Source of the DNA: Luteibacter yeojuensis
GTDB taxonomy: Bacteria; Pseudomonadota; Gammaproteobacteria; Xanthomonadales; Rhodanobacteraceae
Length of the DNA: 37,229 bases
NCBI RefSeq assembly: GCF_000964085.1
Contig: NZ_JZRB01000062.1
Span: 1 to 37,229, forward strand
Direction: 5' to 3'
The notes beneath the pieces are model-generated. The model made no database searches and was not told the DNA's origin. It was given only the letters and a program-made list of their open reading frames with translations. Of the stretch, positions 16,252 through 27,008 are shown piece after piece; within the stretch, counting starts at the first letter, position 1, and each line of letters opens with the position of its first letter. Both the position numbers and the translations under genes were made by a program.

Positions 16252-18143
16252 GCCGCGGCCACCAGGCGGCCCGAGGCCACCAGGTCGCACACGGTGCGCA
16301 CATCGCCATCCATCGCGCGGTCGCGCTGCATGAAGGCGATGTGCTCGCGCAGCGTGGCCAGTGCCTGGCGCACGGCCACGCCACCGTGGAAGTCCTCGGC
16401 GCTGGCCAGGGCGCCCATCAGCGCGCGCACTTCGCGTTCGAACTGCGGGTAGTGCGGCGAATCGCTGCGCGGGGCGCCGTTGATCTTCGCCGCCAGGGCC
16501 TGCCAGTCGCCACGCTTAGAGAGCGTGCGCGCCGCGTTGAGCATGTCCTGTCGGTACTCCAGCGCCTGCGCCGCGGTGTAGAGCTCCATGGCCAGCACGT
16601 GGCCCAGGTCCTCCATCATCTCGAGCACGTGGCGGGCCTCGTTCGCGCCCATCGACACATGGTCTTCCGCGTTCGCACTGGTGGGCACCGAATACACCGA
16701 CGCCGGGTGCGCGCGCGTGGCCAGGTCGTTCACCAGCGCGGCGGCGGTGTACTGCACGATCATGAAGCCGGAATCGGTGGCGTCCTCGTTGCCGATGAGG
16801 AACGCCGGCAGGCCATCGTTATTGGCCGGGTCCACCAGCTTGGCGGTGCGCCGTTCGCTGATCGACGCGAGCACGGGGATCGCCGCCTTCACGTAGCTCA
16901 TGGCCAGCGCCAGCGGCATGCCGTGGAAGTGGCCGGCGGAGATCACCTGGTCTTCGATCACCTCGGCGTTCTCGGCATCGGGGAACACCAGCGGGTTATC
17001 GGTCACCGCGTTGAGCTCCACGTCGAACACGCGGCACGCCTGCTCCCACGCATCGCGCACCGCGCCGTGCACCTGCGGCGCGCAGCGCAGGCAGTACGCA
17101 TCCTGCGGCTGGTGCTTCTTGCCGCCCTTGAACGGCAGGAAGCGCGAATAGAACGCCTCCTTGCCATGGCGCTGCGTGGCGGGCACCCAGTCCCAGCTGA
17201 TATCGAAGCGGTACGCCTGCTCGGCCGGGTCGGCCCACGAATCCGACAGCCACGGCCGGAAGCGCGGCACCATGTGGTAGGCGATATCGGCGAGGGTCGA
17301 GCCCTGCAACAGGCGGCGGAATTCACCGGCGGCGGCCACCTGGCCCGGGTGCGGGCGCAGGTCGTGCACCTGTTCCGCGTAGGCGCCCGTGCGGCCGGCG
17401 AACGCGTCGAGCGTCATGGCCAGCGCCAGGTCGGCCGTCTTCATGAGCATCTCGAGGGTATCGAGCGCCAGCACGCCCGTGGCAAGCATCTGCGTCGTGC
17501 CGTTGTTGAGCGCCAGGCCTTCCTTGAACGAGAGGCGGATGGGCTCAAGGCCCGCGCGCCGCAGTGCCTCGGCACCCGGCAGGCGCTCGCCTTGGTAGAA
17601 CGCCTCGCCACCGCCCAGCAGCACGATGGCCAGGTGCGAGAGCGGGGCCAGGTCGCCACTGGCGCCCACCGAGCCTTTCTCGGGGATGACCGGGATGACA
17701 TCGCGGTTGAGCAACTCGGCCAGCGCGCGCAGCGTCTCCACGCGGATGCCGGAATGGCCACGCATCAGCGTGTTGACGCGAATGGCGAGCATCGCGCGCA
17801 CCACGTCGATGGCGAACGGCTTACCCACGCACACGGCGTGCGTGATGATGAGGTTGTGCTGCAGTTCCTCCATCAGCGTGCCGTCCCGCGGCTCGGGGTT
17901 GCCGCCCGGCAGCTCGTCGCGTACGCGGTGCGCACCCAGCAGCTTTTCGGCATTGCTGCCGAAGCCGGTGGTGACGCCGTAGATCGGCTCGCCGCCACCC
18001 ACTTTCGCGGCAAGGAAATCGGCGGCGCGCTTCACCTTCACCAGCTGCGCCTCGTCGAGGCGGATGCTGGCACCCTGGCGGGCGATGGCGGCGACCTGGC
18101 CGCGGGTGAGGCTGCGGCCGTCGAGGAGGATGCTGCTGGTCAT
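16248..18143 (-). CDS. hutH: histidine ammonia-lyase family protein with internal insertion
   Basis: An MIO-containing lyase that removes ammonia from histidine to give urocanate. The Ala161-Ser162-Gly163 triad that cyclises into MIO lies in GSVGASGDLAPLSH, with active-site Tyr55 in IYGVTTGFG. The selectivity position reads Thr101-His102 (LIITHAV), as in histidine rather than Phe/Tyr lyases. The 631 residues exceed the usual ~510: about 60 extra residues sit at roughly 283-346, between the LLQGS helix and QDAYCLRCAPQVHG, and the C-terminus is also extended. No hutU, hutI, hutG or hutC is adjacent. No clear ribosome site precedes the ATG. Another aromatic amino-acid lyase activity cannot be excluded. 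Confidence 0.78.
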   Translation of the reverse strand: MTSSILLDGRSLTRGQVAAIARQGASIRLDEAQLVKVKRAADFLAAKVGGGEPIYGVTTGFGSNAEKLLGAHRVRDELPGGNPEPRDGTLMEELQHNLIITHAVCVGKPFAIDVVRAMLAIRVNTLMRGHSGIRVETLRALAELLNRDVIPVIPEKGSVGASGDLAPLSHLAIVLLGGGEAFYQGERLPGAEALRRAGLEPIRLSFKEGLALNNGTTQMLATGVLALDTLEMLMKTADLALAMTLDAFAGRTGAYAEQVHDLRPHPGQVAAAGEFRRLLQGSTLADIAYHMVPRFRPWLSDSWADPAEQAYRFDISWDWVPATQRHGKEAFYSRFLPFKGGKKHQPQDAYCLRCAPQVHGAVRDAWEQACRVFDVELNAVTDNPLVFPDAENAEVIEDQVISAGHFHGMPLALAMSYVKAAIPVLASISERRTAKLVDPANNDGLPAFLIGNEDATDSGFMIVQYTAAALVNDLATRAHPASVYSVPTSANAEDHVSMGANEARHVLEMMEDLGHVLAMELYTAAQALEYRQDMLNAARTLSKRGDWQALAAKINGAPRSDSPHYPQFEREVRALMGALASAEDFHGGVAVRQALATLREHIAFMQRDRAMDGDVRTVCDLVASGRLVAAA

Positions 18144-18188
18144 GGGGAATTACCGACTTAGGTCTGAACCAATGGCTTCATTTTTCTT

Positions 18189-18252
18189 GTAGGAGCGCGC
18201 TTGCGCGCGATGGAGCTTGCGGCAAGTACATCGCGCGCAAGCGCGCTCCCAC
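18189..18252. repeat. REPIN-like inverted repeat, family B
   Basis: Inverted 24-base arms at 18189-18212 and 18229-18252 (starting GTAGGAGCGCGCTTGCGCGC) flank a 16-base spacer. The right arm is identical to that of the element at 7959-8022. It sits between hisS (ending 18265) and hutH (starting 18143), both minus strand, and may end the hisS transcript. Confidence 0.85.
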
Positions 18253-18264
18253 AGGGGCCTGGGC

Positions 18265-19653
18265 TTAGCGGCCGATCTCCGCCTGGGCCAGTTCGACGCG
18301 GAGCGTTTTCACCAGGTCGGCGCGCGTGACTTCGAACTGGTCTTCGCGGCGCAAATCCTTGACGGTGACGACGCCCTTGGCGATTTCGTCCTCGCCCAGC
18401 ACGATGACGAAGCGGATGCCCGCGCGGTCGGCGTACTTGAACTGCTTGCCGAGCTTGCCGCCTTCGAGCACCACTTCGGTGGCGATGCCGGCGGCGCGCA
18501 GCTCGTTGGCCACGGCGAGGTAGGCCGGCAGCTGGGCCGCATCCATCTGCGTCACCAGCACGTCCACCGTGCTCTGCGCGGTGGAGACGAGGCCGGCGTC
18601 GCGCAGCTGCCAGTACAGGCGCGTGAGGCCAATGGAGATGCCCACGCCCGGCAGGTGCGATTTGGTGTACTGGCCGGCGAGGTTTTCGTAGCGGCCGCCC
18701 GAGCAGATGGAACCGATGCCGGGGTGGTCGTTCAGCGTGGTCTCGTACACGGTGCCCGTGTAGTAGTCGAGGCCGCGCGCGATGGAAAGGTTCAGCGCAA
18801 AGAAGGCCTCGGGCACACCGTAGTCGCGGATGAGCGCCAGCACTTCCTTCAGCTCCGCCCTGCCCTGCTCGAAGGTCTCGGAGCCGCTGCCCAGCGCATC
18901 GAGCTTCGCGAACGCATCGGCCACCGACGTGGAGCGCACCTGCACGAAGTCGAGGATCTTGGCGGTGGCGTCGGCGGACAGGCCAAACGCCTCGCCCATG
19001 AGCGTGTCACGCACGTAATCCGGGCCGCGCTTGTCGAGCTTGTCCACTTCGCGCAGCACCAGCATCTGCTGCTCGGCATCGGCCACGCCCAAGTTCTCGA
19101 AATACCCGCGCATGAGCTTGCGGTTGTTGAGCTGGATGGTGAACGCGCCGATGTTGAGTTCGCGGAAGACGCTGTAGATAACGGCCGGGATCTCGGCGTC
19201 GTAGCGCACCGAGAGGCTGTCCTTGCCGATGACGTCGATGTCGCACTGGTAGAACTCGCGGAAGCGCCCGCGCTGGGCGCGCTCGCCGCGGTACACGCGC
19301 TGCATCTGGTAGCGGCGGAACGGGAAGCTGAGGTCGTGCTCATGCTCGGCGACATAGCGCGCGAGCGGCACGGTGAGGTCGAAGCGCAGGGCCAGCTCGG
19401 GCACGCCACCCGGCTCCTTGTCGGCCGCGTTGAGCGCGCCGGTGGACTGCACGAAATACACCTGGCGCTCGGTCTCGCCGCCGGTCTTGGTCAGCAGCAC
19501 CTCGCTATGCTCGATCACCGGCGTTTCGATGGGCAGGAAACCGAACCGCTCGTAGTTGCGGCGGATGGTATCCAGCATGCGCTGGAACGCGATCTGGTCG
19601 AGCGGCAGGAGCTCGAGGACACCAGGCATCGTGCGGGCCGGGGTGAGTGCCAT
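18265..19653 (-). CDS. hisS: histidyl-tRNA synthetase
   Basis: A class II synthetase charging tRNA-His. It has 462 residues, with the class II catalytic core ([33 protein letters not shown] as motif 2, split at the loop), the histidine-specific [12 protein letters not shown] and [11 protein letters not shown], motif 3 ([13 protein letters not shown]) and a C-terminal anticodon-binding domain from about 360. The complete HisA motif and anticodon domain exclude HisZ. The ATG at 19653 has AGAGGA 5 bases upstream; further upstream in-frame starts would run into the tRNA-Pro promoter. Confidence 0.95.
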   Translation of the reverse strand: MALTPARTMPGVLELLPLDQIAFQRMLDTIRRNYERFGFLPIETPVIEHSEVLLTKTGGETERQVYFVQSTGALNAADKEPGGVPELALRFDLTVPLARYVAEHEHDLSFPFRRYQMQRVYRGERAQRGRFREFYQCDIDVIGKDSLSVRYDAEIPAVIYSVFRELNIGAFTIQLNNRKLMRGYFENLGVADAEQQMLVLREVDKLDKRGPDYVRDTLMGEAFGLSADATAKILDFVQVRSTSVADAFAKLDALGSGSETFEQGRAELKEVLALIRDYGVPEAFFALNLSIARGLDYYTGTVYETTLNDHPGIGSICSGGRYENLAGQYTKSHLPGVGISIGLTRLYWQLRDAGLVSTAQSTVDVLVTQMDAAQLPAYLAVANELRAAGIATEVVLEGGKLGKQFKYADRAGIRFVIVLGEDEIAKGVVTVKDLRREDQFEVTRADLVKTLRVELAQAEIGR

Positions 19654-19665
19654 GCAATTCCTCTT

Positions 19666-19698
19666 GGGGCTGTACGTAGGCCGCCGTGCGGCAGCCCC
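19666..19698 (-). promoter_or_regulatory. leader hairpin upstream of hisS
   Basis: GGGGCTG (19666-19672) pairs perfectly with CAGCCCC (19692-19698), and a smaller CCG/CGG pairing lies within the loop. The stem begins 2 bases upstream of the hisS ribosome site, so it could influence initiation. No T-box features (tRNA-pairing TGGN, AGGGTGGNACCGCG) are present. Confidence 0.4.
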
Positions 19699-19761
19699 AT
19701 AGAGTAGCAGATGGCCATGGACGGCCCTGCGGGCGCCTTGTAAAAAAAGTGGCACAACCTG

Positions 19762-19790
19762 TTGCCATGCCCCGGGTTCATGGCTAATAT
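19762..19790 (+). promoter_or_regulatory. tRNA-Pro promoter
   Basis: TTGCCA (19762-19767), exactly 17 bases, then TAATAT (19785-19790) give a strong sigma70 promoter whose start would fall about 7 bases before the tRNA 5' end. A GC-rich stretch (GCGGCTCCCG) follows the -10, as in stringently controlled stable-RNA promoters. Confidence 0.75.
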
Positions 19791-19803
19791 ACGCGGCTCC
19801 CGT

Positions 19804-19880
<77 letters not shown>

Positions 19881-19894
19881 ATTGATTCATCGAG

Positions 19895-19925
19895 AACACC
19901 GGCCTTTGTGCCGGTGTTTTTGTTT
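19895..19925 (+). terminator. rho-independent terminator after tRNA-Pro
   Basis: AACACCGGC (19895-19903) pairs with GCCGGTGTT (19910-19918) around a 6-base loop and is followed by a T-rich run. It lies 15 bases after the tRNA. Confidence 0.9.
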
Positions 19926-19948
19926 TTGGCTTTTGGTTTTTGGAAGAG

Positions 19949-19972
19949 CATCGCGCGCAAGCGCGCTCCCAC
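19949..19972. repeat. solitary REP arm, family B
   Basis: One 24-base arm, identical to the right arms at 7999-8022 and 18229-18252, with no partner nearby. It lies between the tRNA-Pro terminator and the next hairpin. Confidence 0.8.
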
Positions 19973-19990
19973 AGTCAGTGGGTGTGGAAA

Positions 19991-20020
19991 CGCAAAACGC
20001 CCCTTGCGGGGCGTTTTGCG
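19991..20020 (-). terminator. terminator of the csrA/tRNA-Ser transcript
   Basis: A perfect 13-base stem, CGCAAAACGCCCC (19991-20003) with GGGGCGTTTTGCG (20008-20020), around a 4-base loop. It begins 4 bases beyond the 3' end of tRNA-Ser on the minus strand. The A/T tracts within the stem would act in either direction. Confidence 0.75.
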
Positions 20021-20024
20021 TAAC

Positions 20025-20117
20025 TGGCGGAGAGTGAGGGATTCGAACCCTCGATAAGGCTTTTGACCCTATACTCCCTTAGCAGGGGAGCCCCTTCGGC
20101 CTCTCGGGCAACTCTCC
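20025..20117 (-). tRNA. tRNA-Ser (anticodon GCT)
   Basis: A 93-base class II tRNA with encoded CCA. Acceptor GGAGAGT pairs with ACTCTCC, discriminator G73, anticodon stem CTCCC/GGGAG with anticodon GCT (complement at 20081-20083; reads AGC/AGU), a long variable arm and a GTTCGAATC T loop. Its place just downstream of csrA is the same as in E. coli and many gammaproteobacteria, and it may be cut from the csrA transcript. Confidence 0.95.
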
Positions 20118-20192
20118 ATTTTGATCGTTCGCTAGGCAGGTGCCCGAACGAGCCAGCAAGGATACTTGCCCTTGCTTCGCCCGTAAAGCTTT

Positions 20193-20390
20193 TTACTGGT
20201 CGTCGCCCGGATGGCCGGCAGGGTCGTTCTCGTTCTTGATGCGCTGGTAAATCTCTTCGCGGTGGACCGCGACATTCTTCGGCGCGTTGATACCAATGCG
20301 CACCTGGTTACCTTTGACACCCAGAACAGTGACCGTCACCTCGTCACCGATCATCAGGGTTTCACCGACCCGGCGGGTCAGAATCAGCAT
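20193..20390 (-). CDS. csrA: carbon storage regulator CsrA/RsmA
   Basis: A small dimeric RNA-binding protein that binds GGA motifs in mRNA leaders to block or promote translation. The 65 residues, [18 protein letters not shown] onward, are nearly identical to E. coli CsrA in the first 50; Leu4 and Arg44 (VHREE), needed for RNA binding, are present. The start at 20390 has GGAG 8 bases upstream, and that GGA could serve as an autoregulatory CsrA site. In X. citri CsrA controls the bacteria-killing T4SS after transcription (established there; for this genome an inference). Confidence 0.96.
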   Translation of the reverse strand: MLILTRRVGETLMIGDEVTVTVLGVKGNQVRIGINAPKNVAVHREEIYQRIKNENDPAGHPGDDQ

Positions 20391-20407
20391 GATTGATACT
20401 CCATAAA

Positions 20408-20435
20408 ATCGTATTGGCTTCCCCACCAACGACAA
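20408..20435 (-). promoter_or_regulatory. candidate csrA promoter
   Basis: On the minus strand TTGTCG (20430-20435), a 16-base spacer and TACGAT (20408-20413), ending 17 bases before the csrA ATG. The rest of the 300-base alaS-csrA gap shows no gene. Confidence 0.5.
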
Positions 20436-20645
20436 CTCACCCCGAGTCTTGTCGCCAATGGATCGACGTTTCGACCATCGAAGGCCGAACAGCCTTGCCC
20501 GGCTATTTAAGTGCGTGTCGCTGACTAGCTGTCCTGCCTACGTCGACCCGACTGATCGATGCCGAAAGATGCGCTCCGACATTCATATGATACTAGCTGA
20601 GCCAAACGGGCTGGCGCAACGCACGGGCCGCTTAAACCGTGTACC

Positions 20646-20666
20646 GGGGCGCCTTTACGGCACCCC
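20646..20666 (-). terminator. weak candidate alaS terminator hairpin
   Basis: GGGGCGCC pairs with GGCACCCC, one mismatch, 5-base loop, 25 bases past the alaS stop. Only a short T run follows on the minus strand, so read-through into csrA is likely. Confidence 0.35.
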
Positions 20667-20690
20667 GTCGATACCCTGGCGGGGGTTTGT

Positions 20691-23324
<2,634 letters not shown>

Positions 23325-23392
23325 GAGCAATCGTGGCTGGGAGGCTGCGAGGATCGCGAAAGGCTCCCAGATCGGATCAAGGCTCGGTGCCT

Positions 23393-23861
23393 TCAGTCGT
23401 CGTCGGGGTCTTCCGCATCGGCGTGGGTTAGACCACGTACTGTGGCGGCGGCGAAGCCGCGACGCAAGAGGAACTGTGCCCGTTTCTGGCGTTCCGCCGG
23501 GTCGGCGGTGGGCGAACCGTAGCGCCGGCGCAGCTGGTGGGCGGCCAGGTCGTCCCAATCCACGTCCGCGGATGCGATGAGGGAACGCACCGTGGCATCG
23601 GGGATGCCCTGGCTGCGCAGCTCGGCGCGGATGCGGGCCGGCCCATAGCCCTGCCCCACGCGGCTGCGCAGCAAGGACTCGGCGAACCGGGTGTCGTCCT
23701 GGTAGCCCTGGTCGCCCAGGCGCCCGACGGCATCGGAGGTTTCGTCACGCGAATACCCGCCGCGCCCCAGCTTCTGCTGGAGCTCACGGCGGGAGTGTTC
23801 GCGCCGGGCCAGCAGGCCCAGCGCCTTGTCGTACGCGGTGCGGGCCGGGCCCGCACCGGGA

Positions 23862-23881
<20 letters not shown>
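23393..23881 (-). CDS. recX: RecA regulatory protein RecX
   Basis: Caps and shortens RecA filaments. The 162-residue protein is made of three-helix repeats typical of Rec[42 protein letters not shown] and [25 protein letters not shown] (here named by its ends). The ATG at 23881 lies inside the end of recA, overlapping it by 20 bases, as expected for a coupled recA-recX pair in which only some ribosomes continue. Confidence 0.9.
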
Positions 23882-24905
<1,024 letters not shown>

Positions 24906-25003
24906 CGTAGTTTCCGGTGTGCTTGTGTAGGTAGGTATCTTGCCGGAGCGGGGTCTCAGGGACTGCGATCCGACAAGCGGCGATTTTGCCACAGCCGAGC
25001 GGT

Positions 25004-25516
25004 CTACCCGTTCAGCTCGGTGACTATTCCAGCAAGTGCGGCAGCCACTGTCTGTCGGCGAACTGCCTCGCGATCACCGGCGAAATGGAACATTTCCGCG
25101 TGGGCGTAGCCCCCGCGTCGCTTCCAGCCGATCCATACGGTGCCGACAGGTTTCCCTGGCGTGCCGCCCGACGGGCCGGCGATGCCGGTGACCGCGACGG
25201 CCACGCCGGCGCCGTAGCGCGCCAGCGCGCCCGACACCATCTCGAGCACGGTCTCCTCGCTCACGGCGCCCGTCCGCTCGAGCGTGCGCGGGTTAACCCC
25301 GAGCAGGGCTTCCTTGGCGCTATAGCTATAGGTGACGACGCCCGCCTCGAACCAGGCCGAGCTGCCGGCCAGGTCGGTGAGCGACTTCGAGATCCAGCCG
25401 CCCGTGCACGACTCGGCGGTGGCGACCATGACCCGCTTCTCGATCGCGGCCCTGGCCACTTGCTCGGCGAGGGCCATCAGCGCGGCATCGGTGGGGGATG
25501 GGGGAAGGGAAGCCAT
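25004..25516 (-). CDS. pncC: nicotinamide-nucleotide amidase
   Basis: The CinA C-terminal family; hydrolyses NMN to nicotinate mononucleotide and ammonia in pyridine nucleotide salvage. The 170-residue single-domain protein has [21 protein letters not shown] (core ESCTGG with the catalytic Ser), GAVSEETV and [20 protein letters not shown] (glycine-rich loop). The N-terminal CinA domain is absent, as in most proteobacterial PncC. An AGGAT site lies 7 bases before the ATG. Its place just upstream of recA is conserved. Confidence 0.92.
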   Translation of the reverse strand: MASLPPSPTDAALMALAEQVARAAIEKRVMVATAESCTGGWISKSLTDLAGSSAWFEAGVVTYSYSAKEALLGVNPRTLERTGAVSEETVLEMVSGALARYGAGVAVAVTGIAGPSGGTPGKPVGTVWIGWKRRGGYAHAEMFHFAGDREAVRRQTVAAALAGIVTELNG

Positions 25517-25732
25517 CGAACGGATCCTGACGGTAAAGGGAGGAGTTCTACCCTTCCCCGCCCGATGTGTCGATGTCGGGAATCAGGGTTCCCCTACGCA
25601 AAGTCGAGGCATGCACCGATTGCGCAACCCCGGTGAGTCCTTCACAGTTCCTTTTCGCACGTTGTGGTCGACGTCTCGCCAACGGGATGGACTCGCAGCA
25701 GGTTCCACGACGCGGCACGAGGAGAACATGGC

Positions 25733-25975
25733 ATGGATGTTCAGTTGCACCAGGCATCCCCACCGCGGCGACCGCGGGCTGGCACGATCACCGGTCGAAA
25801 CCTGTCACGCCGCGTTCGGCACTCACCGGTTGAGCATCGCCTCAAGCGGGCGTTTCGGTGGGAGCCCGCGAGTCACCACCTTAAAGTGGCAAATTCACCA
25901 GAACAGCATCAAATGACATGCGTCATCGGCAGTATTTGCCGCTGTCAACTTCTCGTCGTGCAATTTGTGGTTTAA
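25733..25975 (+). CDS. possible small basic protein, unrecognised
   Basis: An open frame of 80 residues whose ATG lies 8 bases after AGGAG (25720-25724). The product starts MDVQLHQASPPRRPRAG, is rich in Arg and His in its middle and ends hydrophobic (QLLVVQFVV). It resembles no family I know, and its codon third positions are less G/C-biased than in the neighbouring genes, which argues against a long-established gene. A second frame from the ATG at 25728 (62 residues) uses the same ribosome site but with only 3 bases of spacing. Confidence 0.22.
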   Translation: MDVQLHQASPPRRPRAGTITGRNLSRRVRHSPVEHRLKRAFRWEPASHHLKVANSPEQHQMTCVIGSICRCQLLVVQFVV

Positions 25976-25991
25976 TGAACGTACGGTAGCG

Positions 25992-26013
25992 CATGGTTGC
26001 CGCTGTAACCATG
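25992..26013. promoter_or_regulatory. inverted repeat, putative regulator site
   Basis: CATGGTT (25992-25998), 8 bases, then AACCATG (26007-26013): a perfect 7-base inverted repeat with operator-like spacing. It overlaps a second near-palindrome, GTAACCATGTTTAC (26005-26018, 12 of 14 symmetric). No GTAAA-N5-GTAAA direct repeat of the CpxR type was found. Confidence 0.45.
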
Positions 26014-26124
26014 TTTACCGTGTTTTTTCCGTGAATTGCGTCGCGATATGACCACATGAATGTTCTGGCCATTTGTTCATTCTTAGGTTAAATTTTTGAC
26101 GCGATTCCACGAGTCGCAGCGATA

Positions 26125-26139
26125 CAGGGGGATTACCTG
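26125..26139 (+). promoter_or_regulatory. hairpin presenting a GGA loop (possible CsrA site)
   Basis: CAGG (26125-26128) pairs with CCTG (26136-26139), leaving GGGATTA in the loop, the arrangement preferred by CsrA. Three more GGA triplets follow at 26238-26240, 26244-26246 (in ACAGGAAG) and 26256-26258. They count only if transcription starts upstream of 26120, which is not established. Confidence 0.35.
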
Positions 26140-26362
26140 CGCCACCCTGCGATGAGCCGATGTCACCCGACATCCTGGCTCCCGCAGCGCGCAGGTGCCA
26201 CTTCGGTACATCGATTGGCAGGGCGGCAGCATCGCCCGGAACAGGAAGTTTGAATGGAAAGCTTGCATAAGGCGCCGGGCACCAGGCCCGCGCGCAGGTA
26301 CGGACAACCAGGGGTACGGCTCGACGTTTCGCCGCCCCCAACCAAGCCACGCTCCCCGGCGA

Positions 26363-26380
26363 GTGCACGTTTTCGTGCAC
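26363..26380 (+). promoter_or_regulatory. perfect hairpin GTGCACG-TTTT-CGTGCAC
   Basis: A 7-base perfect stem with a TTTT loop, 125 bases before virB7. No T run follows, so it is not a standard terminator; it could be an RNA structure in the virB leader or a protein-binding palindrome. Confidence 0.45.
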
Positions 26381-26504
26381 CCCAGGGCGCTCAGCTGCCG
26401 ATTACGCACTAACTGCACCTGCTGGGCCGTGGCCCGACGCGGGCGGATCATCGTGTCCGCCTTATGAGAATTGTTACTGATTTTCAACAAGTTACGAGCG
26501 AAAC

Positions 26505-27008
26505 GTGAAAACACGCCAGACCAACCTCGTCCTGATTGGCATCATTACGGTGCTTTCGTCAGCCCTTACGGGTTGCGGAACCCCGCCCGCGCGCGACTTC
26601 GGCGGTTCCTGGAAGCCGGTGAACCACTTCGAGGACAAGACCACCGAGATCCCGCTCGCGGTGCCGTACACGTACTACGCGGCGCCGATGGACGGCACGC
26701 TGAAGACGATGCTCACCCGGTGGACCACCGATAACGGCATGAAGCTGCAGTACAAACTGCGGTCGGATTTCACGTTGACCAAGTCGGCAACGGCAATCCA
26801 CACCTCCGAGCTGCGCGACGCGGCTTCGCAGCTGAGTTCGATCTATGCCCCCCAAGGCGTGGCGGTCACGGTGAGCGGCCCCGATCTCGTCGTCGACGAG
26901 GTGAGCAACATCACCGCGCCGCCAGCCGCGCCGTCGGCCGCCGTGCCTGCCACGGGGGCCCGACCGGCCTCCGCCGCAGAGCATGTCGCCGTCACCGACA
27001 GCAAGTGA
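26505..27008 (+). CDS. virB7: VirB7 lipoprotein with N0-like domain
   Basis: The outer-membrane-anchored component of the T4SS core complex, binding VirB9. The 167-residue product has a lipoprotein signal with lipobox LTGC (lipidated Cys24), then GGSWKPVNHF, the short VirB7-type segment that contacts VirB9. Residues about 50-135 form an alpha/beta domain (GTLKTMLTRWTTDNGMKLQY, then IYAPQGVAVTV) resembling N0 domains of secretins; classical VirB7 ends before this. A VirB7 with an N0 domain is the published hallmark of Xanthomonadaceae T4SS. The tail is Ala/Pro-rich. The start is GTG at 26505 with a weak ribosome site. Its stop overlaps virB8 (GTGA). Confidence 0.85.
   Translation: MKTRQTNLVLIGIITVLSSALTGCGTPPARDFGGSWKPVNHFEDKTTEIPLAVPYTYYAAPMDGTLKTMLTRWTTDNGMKLQYKLRSDFTLTKSATAIHTSELRDAASQLSSIYAPQGVAVTVSGPDLVVDEVSNITAPPAAPSAAVPATGARPASAAEHVAVTDSK

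Larger units (their letters stand above)
25517..26504. other. 1-kb region without convincing gene before the virB operon
   Basis: This divergent region separates pncC from virB7. Its part from about 25880 to 26110 is visibly richer in A+T than its surroundings. It holds an extended -10-like TGGTTTAAT (25968-25976) with no good -35, a 22-base inverted repeat (25992-26013), hairpins at 26125-26139, 26159-26174 and 26363-26380, and clustered GGA triplets at 26238-26258. It most likely contains the virB promoter, regulator sites and a long untranslated leader. One small open frame with a ribosome site is listed separately. Confidence 0.6.

Noticed and set aside
15861-18161. 766-codon plus-strand open frame opposite hutH
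   Set aside because: It is the antisense reading of a conserved lyase gene and begins inside the response-regulator gene; the composition is that of a shadow frame.
26000-26100. CpxR box upstream of virB7
   Set aside because: Only inverted GTAA/TTAC sequences are present; the GTAAA-N5-GTAAA direct repeat was not found.
26083-26514. Minus-strand open frame of about 140 codons in the region before virB7
   Set aside because: No ribosome site, no recognisable domain and a run of unrelated composition; it would run against the virB7 start.
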